Both the position numbers and the translations under genes were made by a program. Below, in pieces: positions 37,056-50,583 of a DNA stretch of 64,000 nucleotides. The stretch lies in the NCBI GenBank assembly GCA_034766995.1, contig CM068319.1, forward strand, positions 26,430,459-26,494,458, in the 5' to 3' direction. Origin of the DNA: Acanthacorydalis orientalis. Lineage: Eukaryota; Arthropoda; Insecta; Megaloptera; Corydalidae. The notes beneath the pieces are model-generated. The model saw only the letters and a program-made list of their open reading frames with translations, was not told where the DNA came from and ran no database searches. Numbering within the stretch: the first letter of the stretch is position 1; each line of letters starts with the position of its first letter.

Positions 37056-39640
37056 TATGCACACATTTTATGTTCAGAAATTAAATAAGAATTTTATAGA
37101 TTTCATATTTTTATTAAAAAACGTTTGGTCAACTTAAAAATGTAAGGAAATATAGATATATTCATATTGTGATTTAAAGTGAATGATATTTGTTTTTTTT
37201 TTGAAACTCCAATGAATGATTATAACATAAAAATATTGAATGATAAAAATTAATATAGAAATGACTTGAAAGTAAGAATAAAAAAAATGATAGTTTTTCT
37301 TGTCCAACATCTTCATTAATGTAATAAAAATTATTGAAAGTTTTACTCATGTAAATAAATTCAAATAAATTTGGCATGCAGGGTTACATTCTATGAACTG
37401 CCACTTTAGTAACAATTAAAGAATAAGTCAATGTATTAGAAAAATAAATAATTTGGATAGTCAATGTCACTTTGAAATCACATTTATAAAAATAAAAAAA
37501 AGTTTCAAACGTATCACTAACTTACTAACTTTGATTTAACTACATTTATAATGTTTATGTTATAACCAATCATTAGCATTCTAGTGTATGATTTATATTT
37601 TTACATTACAAATAGAATTCTACAATAAAAAATTGTTTTATATTTAATATTATTTTATATGACATTTTTTTGTAAAATGATGTGGAAAATATTATTAAAT
37701 ATCTAATAAACAAGGGTGGATAAAAATATACCTCAGCAATGAATTCCACAGTAAAATTTATTTCTAAAAAGAAGTATTTTTTGTTTTATTTATACATCAG
37801 TGGTACTAATATATTTTTATTATTAAAATATGTGTAATAACATTCTCTGTTATAGTTATGTATATGTAGTATGTGTATTATATATATATATATATATTTA
37901 AAAAATACATTGTACCAGAATAAATATATATGAATGGAAAAAGACAAATCATGCATTAGAGCTTTATTTTTTCTTTTTATTATTTGCATTTAAATTAATG
38001 AAAATGTTAGTTATTAGGAACAGTATTATCTATTCTTTTAAACATAACAGAAACATTTATTATCAAAATGATTTGTTTTTTATGTTTAATGGTTTGAAAC
38101 ACATTCACAGAGTCACCTCTGTTAATAAAAAGTAATTCTGAAATGCATGTTCTTTTTACTAATTATTGTAAACTATTTCTTTTTGTTAATTAGATATATG
38201 CATTAACTTATTGATTTGTTTAATGATAATAATTAAAATTTATTGATTTAAAGATATTTTTATTGTGAAATACACATGGGTGGATGTAGCTGTCTGTCTT
38301 TGCATATAGATTAAAATGTAGACGGTTACATCTATACTGTAAGTGAATGTGTTATTGTAAAAATTATTTGAACATACATATTTTTGTTGCCTTGTGCATA
38401 TTGAGAAGTGCAAATAAACTGGTCAATTGAAAAATTCAATTAATAGTTACTATTGATAATGTACACAAAGAAAGTATGAATGTAATTCATATTTCATTGT
38501 AAATTGTAATTATTTGACCTTATTTTAATATTTTTGTTTTAGTTTGTGTGGATTTAAATGACATTCTATTTTCAATGCTTTATATGACAGAATATAACTG
38601 GAGGCTGAGCCTACAATTTTCTTTAAAATTGAATTATTATCCATAGATAATTATGTTAAACATAATTTTGTATTATGTATAAATATTGAATTTTAAATAT
38701 TTTTATCACTTATATTAATTATATTTATTTCAGTAAAATTAGAAAAAAAAATTGTATATTTATGCTAGTAATGGACAATAATTTATAGAAAATAATTTAT
38801 GTAAATTAAAGACAATGATTTCGTTAAAAAAATTAAATATTAAATATTTAAAATGAATGTAGTTTGAAATGTAAATTAAACAAAAAATGTTATTTAATGT
38901 GTATTTTAGTGCGATGATATACATATGTATGCAAATGTTTGAAATTGTTTTATTGAAAAATTCATCTACATTCATTCATCAATTCATTCTCTTTCTTTTA
39001 CAGATTGTAGTAAATTACAAAATTATGTTTTTATACTTTTATATTGATTTACGTGCAAAAGTATTTATAGAGTTAGAGTTTCTTAATAAAATTCTACATA
39101 ATCTAAAATTTGTCCAGGAGCTGATCAAGAAGGAGCTGATCAAGTAGGATCATCAGGCAGGTAGCCGATCGAGTAAAGCGAGAAGGCAGCTAAACGTAAT
39201 TATAACTATATATTTTTTAGAATTCGACGAGCATTAAACTTGATAACCATTTTTCTAAATAATATAACATAATCATTTGCAGATTTTTGCATTTAATTAC
39301 ATAGTATTAGGAAAATCATTGATAAATTAAATAAACAGTAAATGATTATATTCTCTTGTGGTATACCTGACAGAATTAGTATTGAATCTGAAAATTATTT
39401 TTCAATTCTAACAGATATTCAAATCTATGAATCACATTTATCAAATATGTCATTTAATTTCACAATTTTATAATTAAACACCATTATAAAAATTATGCAA
39501 ATAGGCATAATTTTTGGTTGAAGTTTGATGATTTTCTTATATAACTCCATGTTTTATATATATTTGAAGACAAAATTAAAATCACAATCGATAACGAAAA
39601 TGCTCAAAAAACCAATACAAAAACTCATTTCTCTTGCTCA
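36110..39640. other. Intergenic region between the carrier gene and the satellite array
   Basis: AT-rich, with (TA)n at 36341-36371 and 36962-37053. Near 39115-39150 there is a 15-bp direct duplication (AGGAGCTGATCAAG twice). Open frames at 37134-37989 and 38760-39147 are low-complexity with no domain. I see no gene. Confidence 0.55.
36962..37053. repeat. (TA)n tract 3' of the glutamate carrier
   Basis: About 90 bp of TA; source of a spurious plus-strand open frame at 36869-37084. Confidence 0.9.
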
Positions 39641-39739
39641 AAATAGAGCGTCAACACCTATGGGCGTCGCATCAACCTGAGTGTGTGTGCGTTCGAGCGT
39701 GCAATTATGCGTGCATCTTTGTGTTGATTGTGCGTGCGG

Positions 39740-40075
39740 TATATCCGTAATAATCGCCATATCCGCACTATCTGCAACATCAGTGTACATGGTATTGTAC
39801 GCTCGTGCGCTAATTCGCAATATCAATAACCGCCATATAGCCCTATCCGCAACAAATGCTATATTCGCAATATTTATATACCATCATATCCGCAACATTC
39901 GCCAGATTCGCAATATCCACCAGATTCGCAATATTCGCCATATCCTCCATATCCGGCATATCCGGCAAATTACCACATCCGCATCATTCGCCATATTCAC
40001 AATATCCGACATATCTGCAATAACCGCAATATCTGCTATATCCACAATATCCGCAATACCCGTAATATCCACGAA
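39740..40075. repeat. Degenerate 9-bp minisatellite (ATATCCGCC/A), left edge of the satellite domain
   Basis: Imperfect copies of a 9-mer such as ATATCCGCA, ATATTCGCC and ATATCCACA run head to tail. The same 9-mer forms the palindromic core of every higher-order unit to the right. Copies here are the most diverged of the window. The open frames over it (39681-40100 plus, 39884-40072 minus) simply translate the 9-mer as three-residue repeats. Confidence 0.85.
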
Positions 40076-40760
40076 AAATGTGATTTTTGTGGTTTTTTAA
40101 TATTTCCGACATTTATTATGGACCGATGTTAATTTTGTGCAAGATATCATAAGAAGATTTAAATACGCATCGACCGGTGTGAAATAGTTGCCATTTTTAT
40201 AACATTTTGGATCATTTATGAATGAAAAACTATAATTTTTGCGGTTTTTTTGGTATTTTCAATATTTATTATCGACAGATGTTAATTTTGACTGATTTAA
40301 TATACAGAATATTAAATTGCCCATCGACTAGTATGAAATAGTTGCCAGATTTATGACAATTTGGATATTTTATGAAGGAAAACCTGTTATTTTCAAGGAT
40401 TTTTCGCGGTTTTTTGGATATTTTCGACATTTATTATGGACCGATGTTAATTTTGTGTAAGATATCATATATAATATTTAAGTACGTATCGACCGGTATG
40501 AAATAGTTGCCAGTTTTATGACCATTTGGATATTCTATGATGGAAAAACGTGTATTTGGGGGTATTTTTTTCGGCTTTTGTGATATTTTCAATATTTATT
40601 ATGGACTGGAGTTAATTTTGTGTATGATATCATACAGAACATTAAATTACGCATCGACTGGCATGAAATAGTTGTCAGTTTTATAACAATCTGGATATTT
40701 TATGAAGGAAAAACCTATATTTTTGCGGATATTTCACGGTTTTTGTAACTTTTTCGGTAT
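40076..40760 (+). repeat. Diverged ~165-bp satellite monomers at the array edge
   Basis: The landmark ATTTATTATGGACCGATGTTA recurs with changes at 40111, 40264, 40429, 40594, about 40759 and 40924, so the spacing is 153 and then 165 bp four times. Within each monomer GCATCGACCGGTATGAAATAG and TTTTGCGGATATTTT-like strings recur. Copies differ from each other far more than copies inside the units do, as expected at the edge of a tandem array. Confidence 0.85.
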
Positions 40761-41120
40761 CCATTATGAACCGATGTTAATTTTGTCTCTTTTACGATAC
40801 AGAACATGAAATTGCGCATCGAACAGTATGAAATAGTTGCTAGTTTTATAACATTTTGCATATTTTATGAAGGAATAACGGAAATTTTTGCAAATATTTT
40901 GCGGTTTTTTTGATATTTCCGACATTTATTATGGACCGATGTTAATTTTGTCTAGAAATATACATAAAGCCTTAAAAGACGAATCGACCAGTATTAACTA
41001 GTTACCACAATATCCTACATATCAACAAAATAAACCATATCCGCCATATCCTCAATATCCGCCATATCCGCAATATATAAAATATCCAAATTGTTTTAAA
41101 AATGGCAACTATTTCATACC
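40761..41120 (+). repeat. Right-half fragment of a higher-order satellite unit
   Basis: It matches the outer right arm found at the end of every full unit (for example 42671-43031): CGAACAGTATGAAATAGTTGC, then GTCTAGAAATATACATAAAG, then the ACTAGTTACC..ATATCC junction. The unit it belonged to is cut off on its left. Confidence 0.85.
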
Positions 41121-43031
41121 GGTCGATGAGTATATAATTGTTCTATATCATATCTTATTTAAAATTAATATCAGTCCATAAAATATGTAGGAAATATCAA
41201 ATAAACTGCAAAAAATCACATTTTTTTGATATTGCGGATAATGCGGATATTTCGTATATGGTGGATATTACGGATATTGCTTATTTTGTGGATATGTAGG
41301 ATAATTTGGCAACTAATTAATACTGGTCGATTCGTCTTTTAATGCTTTATGTATATTTCTAGACTAAATTAATATCTGTCCGTAATAAATGTCGGAAATA
41401 TCATAAAAACCGCAAAAAATCAGCAAAAATTACAGTTTTTCCTTCATAAAATACCCAAAATGTTATAAAACTAGCAACTATTTCATACTGTTCTATGCGT
41501 TATTTAATGTTCTATTTCATACTTGAGTCAAAATTGACATCGGTTTATAATAGATACCGAAAAAGTCACAAAAACCGCGAAAAATTAACAAAAATAATGG
41601 TTTTTCATGGCTAAAATATCCAAAATGCTATAAAAATGGCAACTATTTCATACTATTCGATGCGTATTTTAATATACTATATCATACATGAGTCAAAATT
41701 AACATCGGTTCATAATAGATACCAAAAAAGTCACAAAAACCGCGAAAAATTCGCGAAATTAAAGGTTTTTCATGCCTAAAATATCCAAAATGTTAAAAAA
41801 GTGGCAACTATTTCATACTATCCGATGCCTATTTTAATGTTCTATATCATAAATGAGACAAAAATAACATCGGTTCATAATGGATACCGAAAAAGTTACA
41901 AAAACCGCGAAATATCCGCAAAATATCCGCAAAAAAAAACGTTTTTCTTGCTTAAAATATCCAAAATGTAAAAAAAATTACAAAAATTTCATACTGTTCG
42001 ATGCGTATTTTAATGTTCTATATCATAAGATAATAATAAATAACAAAAAATAACGAAAAACCCCCCAAATTCGCATTTTTTTGGATTTTGCGGATATGCG
42101 GATATGGCGGATACGCAAAAATAAACGTTTTTCTTGCTTAAAATATCCAAAATGTAAAAAAAATGACAAAAATTTCATACTGTTCGATGCGTATTCTCAT
42201 GTTCTATATCATAAGATAATAAAAAATACCAAAAATAACTCAAAAACCCCCCAAAATCGCATTTTTTTGGATTTTGCGGATATGCGGATATGGCGGATAT
42301 GGCGGATACGCGGATATGCGGATATGGCGGATATTGCGGATATGGCGGATATGATATCCGCCGTACCCGCCATATCCGCAATATCCGCCATATCCGCATA
42401 TCCGCCATATCCGCATATCCGCGTATCCGCCATATCCGCCATATCCGCCATATCCGCATATCCGCAAAATCCAAAAAAATGCGAATTTGGGGGGTTTTTG
42501 AGTTATTTTTGGTATTTTTTATTATCTTATGATATAGAACATGAGAATACGCATCGAACAGTATGACATTTTTGTCATTTTTTTTACATTTTGGATATTT
42601 TAAGCAAGAAAAACGTTTATTTTTGCGGATGTTTTGCGGATATTTCGCGGTTTTTGTCACTTTTTCGGTATCAATTATGAACCTATGTTAATTTTGTCTC
42701 TTTTACGATATAGAACATGAGAATACGCATCGAACAGTATGAAATAGTTGCTAGTTTTATAACATTTTGCATATTTTATGAAGGAATAACGGAAATTTTT
42801 GCAGATATTTTGCGGTTTTTTTGATATTTCCGACATTTATTATGGACCGATGTTAATTTTGTCTAGAAATATACATAAAGCATTAAAAGACGAATCGACC
42901 AGTATTAACTAGTTACCAAAATATCCTACATATCAACAAAATAAACCATATCCGCCATATCCTCAATATCCGCCATATCCGCAATATATAAAATATCCAA
43001 ATTGTTTTAAAAATGGCAACTATTTCATACC
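41121..43031. repeat. Satellite higher-order unit 1 (1911 bp; 1 left, 0 right 186-bp copies)
   Basis: Units are cut here at the landmark GGTCGATGAG. The left outer arm consists of minus-oriented ~165-bp monomers (41340-42060). One 186-bp subrepeat begins near 42083, and the 9-mer core runs from about 42268 to 42472. The right arm returns in opposite orientation with a partial 186-bp sequence, and forward monomers close the unit. The core is longer than in the other units. Confidence 0.9.
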
Positions 43032-45297
43032 GGTCGATGAGTATATAATTGTTCTATATCATATCTTATTTAAAATTAATATCAGTCCATAAAATATGTA
43101 GGAAATATCAAATAAACTGCAAAAAATCACATTTTTTTGATATTGCGGATAATGCGGATATTTCGTATATGGTGGATATTACGGATATTGCTTATTTTGT
43201 GGATATGTAGGATAATTTGGCAACTAATTAATACTGGTCGATTCGTCTTTTAATGCTTTATGTATATTTCTAGACTAAATTAATATCTGTCCGTAATAAA
43301 TGTCGGAAATATCATAAAAACCGCAAAAAATCAGCAAAAATTACAGTTTTTCCTTCATAAAATACCCAAAATGTTATAAAACTAGCAACTATTTCATACT
43401 GTTCTATGCGTTATTTAATGTTCTATTTCATACTTGAGTCAAAATTGACATCGGTTTATAATAGATACCGAAAAAGTCACAAAAACCGCGAAAAATTAAC
43501 AAAAATAATGGTTTTTCATGGCTAAAATATCCAAAATGCTATAAAAATGGCAACTATTTCACACTATTCGATGCGTATTTTAATATACTATATCATACAT
43601 GAGTCAAAATTAACATCGGTTCATAATAGATACCAAAAAAGTCACAAAAACCGCGAAAAATTCGCGAAATTAAAGATTTTTCATGCCTAAAATATCCAAA
43701 ATGTTAAAAAAGTGGCAACTATTTCATACTATCCGATGCCTATTTTAATGTTCTATATCATAAATGAGACAAAAATAACATCGGTTCATAATGGATACCG
43801 AAAAAGTTACAAAAACCGCGAAATATCCGCAAAATATCCGCAAAAAAAAACGTTTTTCTTGCTTAAAATATCCAAAATGTAAAAAAAATTACAAAAATTT
43901 CATACTGTTCGATGCGTATTTTAATGTTCTATATCATAAGATAATAATAAATAACAAAAAATAACGAAAACCCCCCCAAATTCGCATTTTTTTGGATTTT
44001 GCGGATATGCGGATATGGCGGATACGCAAAAATAAACGTTTTTCTTGCTTAAAATATCCAAAATGTAAAAAAAATGACAAAAATGTCATACTGTTCGATG
44101 CGTATTCTCATGTTCTATATCATAAGATAATAAAAAATACCAAAAATAACTCAAAAACCCCCCAAAATCGCATTTTTTTGGATTTTGCGGATATGCGGAT
44201 ATGGCGGATACGCAAAAATAAACGTTTTTCTTGCTTAAAATATCCAAAATGTAAAAAAAATGACAAAAATTTCATACTGTTCGATGCGTATTCTCATGTT
44301 CTATATCATAAGATAATAAAAAATACCAAAAATAACTCAAAAACCCCCCAAAATCGCATTTTTTTGGATTTTGCGGATATGCGGATATGGCGGATACGCG
44401 GATATTGCGGATATGGCGGATATTGCGGATATGGCGGGTACGGCGGATATCATATCCGCCATATCCGCAATATCCGCCATATCCGCATATCCGCGTATCC
44501 GCCATATCCGCCATATCCGCGTATCCGCCATATCCGCATATCCGCAAAATCCAAAAAAATGCGATTTTGGGGGGTTTTTGAGTTATTTTTGGTATTTTTT
44601 ATTATCTTATGATATAGAACATGAGAATACGCATCGAACAGTATGAAATTTTTGTCATTTTTTTTACATTTTGGATATTTTAAGCAAGAAAAACGTTTAT
44701 TTTTGCGTATCCGCCATATCCGCATATCCGCAAAATCCAAAAAAATGCGAATTTGGGGGGTTTTTGAGTTATTTTTGGTATTTTTTATTATCTTATGATA
44801 TAGAACATGAGAATACGCATCGAACACTATGACATTTTTGTCAATATATTTACATTTTGGATATTTTAAGCAAGAAAAACGTTTATTTTTGCGGATGTTT
44901 TGCGGATATTTCGCGGTTTTTGTCACTTTTTCGGTATCAATTATGAACCTATGTTAATTTTGTCTCTTTTACGATATAGAACATGAGAATACGCATCGAA
45001 CGGTATGAAATAGTTGCTAGTTTTATAACATTTTGCATATTTTATGAAGGAATAACGGAAATTTTTGCAGATATTTTGCGGTTTTTTTGATATTTCCGAC
45101 ATTTATTATGGACCGATGTTAATTTTGTCTAGAAATATACATAAAGCATTAAAAGACGAATCGACCAGTATTAACTAGGTACCAAAATATCCTACATATC
45201 AACAAAATAAACCATATCCGCCATATCCTCAATATCCGCCATATCCGCAATATATAAAATATCCAAATTGTTTTAAAAATGGCAACTATTTCATACC
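43032..45297. repeat. Satellite higher-order unit 2 (2266 bp; 2 left, 1 right 186-bp copies), core inverted
   Basis: Same plan as unit 1. The core, 44366-44552, reads GCGGATATCATATCCGCC at its centre where all other units read GGCGGATATGATATCCGCC, and over its full 187 bp it equals the reverse complement of the unit 3 core. It shares private variants with unit 4: TTTCACACTATTCG, AAAGATTTTTC, CACTATGACATTTTTGTCAA and CTAGGTACC. Confidence 0.9.
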
Positions 45298-47377
45298 GGT
45301 CGATGAGTATATAATTGTTCTATATCATATCTTATTTAAAATTAATATCAGTCCATAAAATATGTAGGAAATATCAAATAAACTGCAAAAAATCACATTT
45401 TTTTGATATTGCGGATAATGCGGATATTTCGTATATGGTGGATATTACGGATATTGCTTATTTTGTGGATATGTAGGATAATTTGGCAACTAATTAATAC
45501 TGGTCGATTCGTCTTTTAATGCTTTATGTATATTTCTAGACTAAATTAATATCTGTCCGTAATAAATGTCGGAAATATAATAAAAACCGCAAAAAATCAG
45601 CAAAAATTACAGTTTTTCCTTCATAAAATACCCAAAATGTTATAAAACTAGCAACTATTTCATACTGTTCTATGCGTTATTTAATGTTCTATTTCATACT
45701 TGAGTCAAAATTGACATCGGTTTATAATAGATACCGAAAAAGTCACAAAAACCGCGAAAAATTAACAAAAATAATGGTTTTTCATGGCTAAAATATCCAA
45801 AATGCTATAAAAATGGCAACTATTTCATACTATTCGATGCGTATTTTAATATACTATATCATACATGAGTCAAAATTAACATCGGTTCATAATAGATACC
45901 AAAAAAGTCACAAAAACCGCGAAAAATTCGCGAAATTAAAGGTTTTTCATGCCTAAAATATCCAAAATGTTAAAAAAGTGGCAACTATTTCATACTATCC
46001 GATGCCTATTTTAATGTTCTATATCATAAATGAGACAAAAATAACATCGGTTCATAATGGATACCGAAAAAGTTACAAAAACCGCGAAATATCCGCAAAA
46101 TATCCGCAAAAAAAAACGTTTTTCTTGCTTAAAATATCCAAAATGTAAAAAAAATTACAAAAATTTCATACTGTTCGATGCGTATTTTAATGTTCTATAT
46201 CATAAGATAATAATAAATAACAAAAAATAACGAAAAACCCCCCAAATTCGCATTTTTTTGGATTTTGCGGATATGCGGATATGGCGGATACGCAAAAATA
46301 AACGTTTTTCTTGCTTAAAATATCCAAAATGTAAAAAAAATGACAAAAATTTCATACTGTTCGATGCGTATTCTCATGTTCTATATCATAAGATAATAAA
46401 AAATACCAAAAATAACTCAAAAACCCCCCAAAATCGCATTTTTTTGGATTTTGCGGATATGCGGATATGGCGGATACGCGGATATGGCGGATATGGCGGA
46501 TACGCGGATATGCGGATATGGCGGATATTGCGGATATGGCGGATATGATATCCGCCGTACCCGCCATATCCGCAATATCCGCCATATCCGCAATATCCGC
46601 GTATCCGCCATATCCGCATATCCGCAAAATCCAAAAAAATGCGAATTTGGGGGGTTTTTGAGTTATTTTTGGTATTTTTTATTATCTTATGATATAGAAC
46701 ATGAGAATACGCATCGAACAGTATGAAATTTTTGTCATTTTTTTTACATTTTGGATATTTTAAGCAAGAAAAACGTTTATTTTTGCGTATCCGCCATATC
46801 CGCATATCCGCAAAATCCAAAAAAATGCGAATTTGGGGGGTTTTTGAGTTATTTTTGGTATTTTTTATTATCTTATGATATAGAACATGAGAATACGCAT
46901 CGAACAGTATGACATTTTTGTCATTTTTTTTACATTTTGGATATTTTAAGCAAGAAAAACGTTTATTTTTGCGGATGTTTTGCGGATATTTCGCGGTTTT
47001 TGTCACTTTTTCGGTATCAATTATGAACCTATGTTAATTTTGTCTCTTTTACGATATAGAACATGAGAATACGCATCGAACAGTATGAAATAGTTGCTAG
47101 TTTTATAACATTTTGCATATTTTATGAAGGAATAACGGAAATTTTTGCAGATATTTTGCGGTTTTTTTGATATTTCCGACATTTATTATGGACCGATGTT
47201 AATTTTGTCTAGAAATATACATAAAGCATTAAAAGACGAATCGACCAGTATTAACTAGTTACCAAAATATCCTACATATCAACAAAATAAACCATATCCG
47301 CCATATCCTCAATATCCGCCATATCCGCAATATATAAAATATCCAAATTGTTTTAAAAATGGCAACTATTTCATACC
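45298..47377. repeat. Satellite higher-order unit 3 (2080 bp; 1 left, 1 right 186-bp copies)
   Basis: Smallest symmetric unit, with one subrepeat on each side of a 187-bp core (46446-46632). At the variant sites listed for unit 2 it agrees with unit 1. Confidence 0.9.
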
Positions 47378-50300
47378 GGTCGATGAGTATATAATTGTTC
47401 TATATCATATCTTATTTAAAATTAATATCAGTCCATAAAATATGTAGGAAATATCAAATAAACTGCAAAAAATCACATTTTTTTGATATTGCGGATAATG
47501 CGGATATTTCGTATATGGTGGATATTACGGATATTGCTTATTTTGTGGATATGTAGGATAATTTGGCAACTAATTAATACTGGTCGATTCGTCTTTTAAT
47601 GCTTTATGTATATTTCTAGACTAAATTAATATCTGTCCGTAATAAATGTCGGAAATATCATAAAAACCGCAAAAAATCAGCAAAAATTACAGTTTTTCCT
47701 TCATAAAATACCCAAAATGTTATAAAACTAGCAACTATTTCATACTGTTCTATGCGTTATTTAATGTTCTATTTCATACTTGAGTCAAAATTGACATCGG
47801 TTTATAATAGATACCGAAAAAGTCACAAAAACCGCGAAAAATTAACAAAAATAATGGTTTTTCATGGCTAAAATATCCAAAATGCTATAAAAATGGCAAC
47901 TATTTCACACTATTCGATGCGTATTTTAATATACTATATCATACATGAGTCAAAATTAACATCGGTTCATAATAGATACCAAAAAAGTCACAAAAACCGC
48001 GAAAAATTCGCGAAATTAAAGATTTTTCATGCCTAAAATATCCAAAATGTTAAAAAAGTGGCAACTATTTCATACTATCCGATGCCTATTTTAATGTTCT
48101 ATATCATAAATGAGACAAAAATAACATCGGTTCATAATGGATACCGAAAAAGTTACAAAAACCGCGAAATATCCGCAAAATATCCGCAAAAAAAAACGTT
48201 TTTCTTGCTTAAAATATCCAAAATGTAAAAAAAATTACAAAAATTTCATACTGTTCGATGCGTATTTTAATGTTCTATATCATAAGATAATAATAAATAA
48301 CAAAAAATAACGAAAACCCCCCCAAATTCGCATTTTTTTGGATTTTGCGGATATGCGGATATGGCGGATACGCAAAAATAAACGTTTTTCTTGCTTAAAA
48401 TATCCAAAATGTAAAAAAAATGACAAAAATGTCATACTGTTCGATGCGTATTCTCATGTTCTATATCATAAGATAATAAAAAATACCAAAAATAACTCAA
48501 AAACCCCCCAAATTCGCATTTTTTTGGATTTTGCGGATATGCGGATATGGCGGATACGCAAAAATAAACGTTTTTCTTGCTTAAAATATCCAAAATGTAA
48601 AAAAAATGACAAAAATGTCATAGTTTTCGATGCGTATTCTCATGTTCTATATCATAAGATAATAAAAAATACCAAAAATAACTCAAAAACCCCCCAAATT
48701 CTCATTTTTTTTGGATTTTGCGGATATGCGGATATGGCGGATACGCAAAAATAAACGTTTTTCTTGCTTAAAATATCCAAAATGTAAAAAAAATGACAAA
48801 AATTTCATACTGTTCGATGCGTATTCTCATGTTCTATATCATAAGATAATAAAAAATACCAAAAATAACTCAAAAACCCCCCAAAATCGCATTTTTTTGG
48901 ATTTTGCGGATATGCGGATATGGCGGATACGCGGATATGGCGGATATGGCGGATACGCGGATATGGCGGATATGCGGATATGGCGGATATTGCGGATATG
49001 GCGGATATGATATCCGCCGTACCCGCCATATCCGCAATATCCGCCATATCCGCAATATCCGCGTATCCGCCATATCCGCATATCCGCAAAATCCAAAAAA
49101 ATGCGATTTTGGGGGGTTTTTGAGTTATTTTTGGTATTTTTTATTATCTTATGATATAGAACATGAGAATACGCATCGAACAGTATGAAATTTTTGCCAT
49201 TTTTTTTACATTTTGGATATTTTAAGCAAGAAAAACGTTTATTTTTGCGTATCCGCCATATCCGCATATCCGCAAAATCCAAAAAAATGCGAATTTGGGG
49301 GGTTTTTGAGTTATTTTTGGTATTTTTTATTATCTTATGATATAGAACATGAGAATACGCATCGAACAGTATGACATTTTTGTCATTTTTTTTACATTTT
49401 GGATATTTTAAGCAAGAAAAACGTTTATTTTTGCGTATCCGCCATATCCGCATATCCGCAAAATCCAAAAAAATGCGAATTTGGGGGGTTTTTGAGTTAT
49501 TTTTGGTATTTTTTATTATCTTATGATATAGAACATGAGAATACGCATCGAACAGTATGAAATTTTTGTCATTTTTTTTACATTTTGGATATTTTAAGCA
49601 AGAAAAACGTTTATTTTTGCGTATCCGCCATATCCGCATATCCGCAAAATCCAAAAAAATGCGATTTTGGGGGGTTTTTGAGTTATTTTTGGTATTTTTT
49701 ATTATCTTATGATATAGAACATGAGAATACGCATCGAACAGTATGAAATTTTTGTCATTTTTTTTACATTTTGGATATTTTAAGCAAGAAAAACGTTTAT
49801 TTTTGCGTATCCGCCATATCCGCATATCCGCAAAATCCAAAAAAATGCGATTTTGGGGGGTTTTTGAGTTATTTTTGGTATTTTTTATTATCTTATGATA
49901 TAGAACATGAGAATACGCATCGAACAGTATGAAATTTTTGTCATTTTTTTTACATTTTGGATATTTTAAGCAAGAAAAACGTTTATTTTTGCGTATCCGC
50001 CATATCCGCATATCCGCAAAATCCAAAAAAATGCGAATTTGGGGGGTTTTTGAGTTATTTTTGGTATTTTTTATTATCTTATGATATAGAACATGAGAAT
50101 ACGCATCGAACACTATGACATTTTTGTCAATATATTTACATTTTGGATATTTTAAGCAAGAAAAACGTTTATTTTTGCGGATGTTTTGCGGATATTTCGC
50201 GGTTTTTGTCACTTTTTCGGTATCAATTATGAACCTATGTTAATTTTGTCTCTTTTACGATATAGAACATGAGAATACGCATCGAACGGTATGAAATAGT

Positions 50301-50583
50301 TGCTAGTTTTATAACATTTTGCATATTTTATGAAGGAATAACGGAAATTTTTGCAGATATTTTGCGGTTTTTTTGATATTTCCGACATTTATTATGGACC
50401 GATGTTAATTTTGTCTAGAAATATACATAAAGCATTAAAAGACGAATCGACCAGTATTAACTAGGTACCAAAATATCCTACATATCAACAAAATAAACCA
50501 TATCCGCCATATCCTCAATATCCGCCATATCCGCAATATATAAAATATCCAAATTGTTTTAAAAATGGCAACTATTTCATACC
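47378..50583. repeat. Satellite higher-order unit 4 (3206 bp; 3 left, 5 right 186-bp copies)
   Basis: Largest unit. Five consecutive right-arm copies start at about 49245, 49430, 49616, 49802 and 49988. They create the 457-codon minus-strand open frame 48839-50212. It carries the same private variants as unit 2. Confidence 0.9.

Noticed and set aside
38887..39147. 86-codon plus-strand frame before the satellite
   Set aside because: Low-complexity hydrophobic translation of AT-rich DNA with a small 3' duplication; no family recognised.
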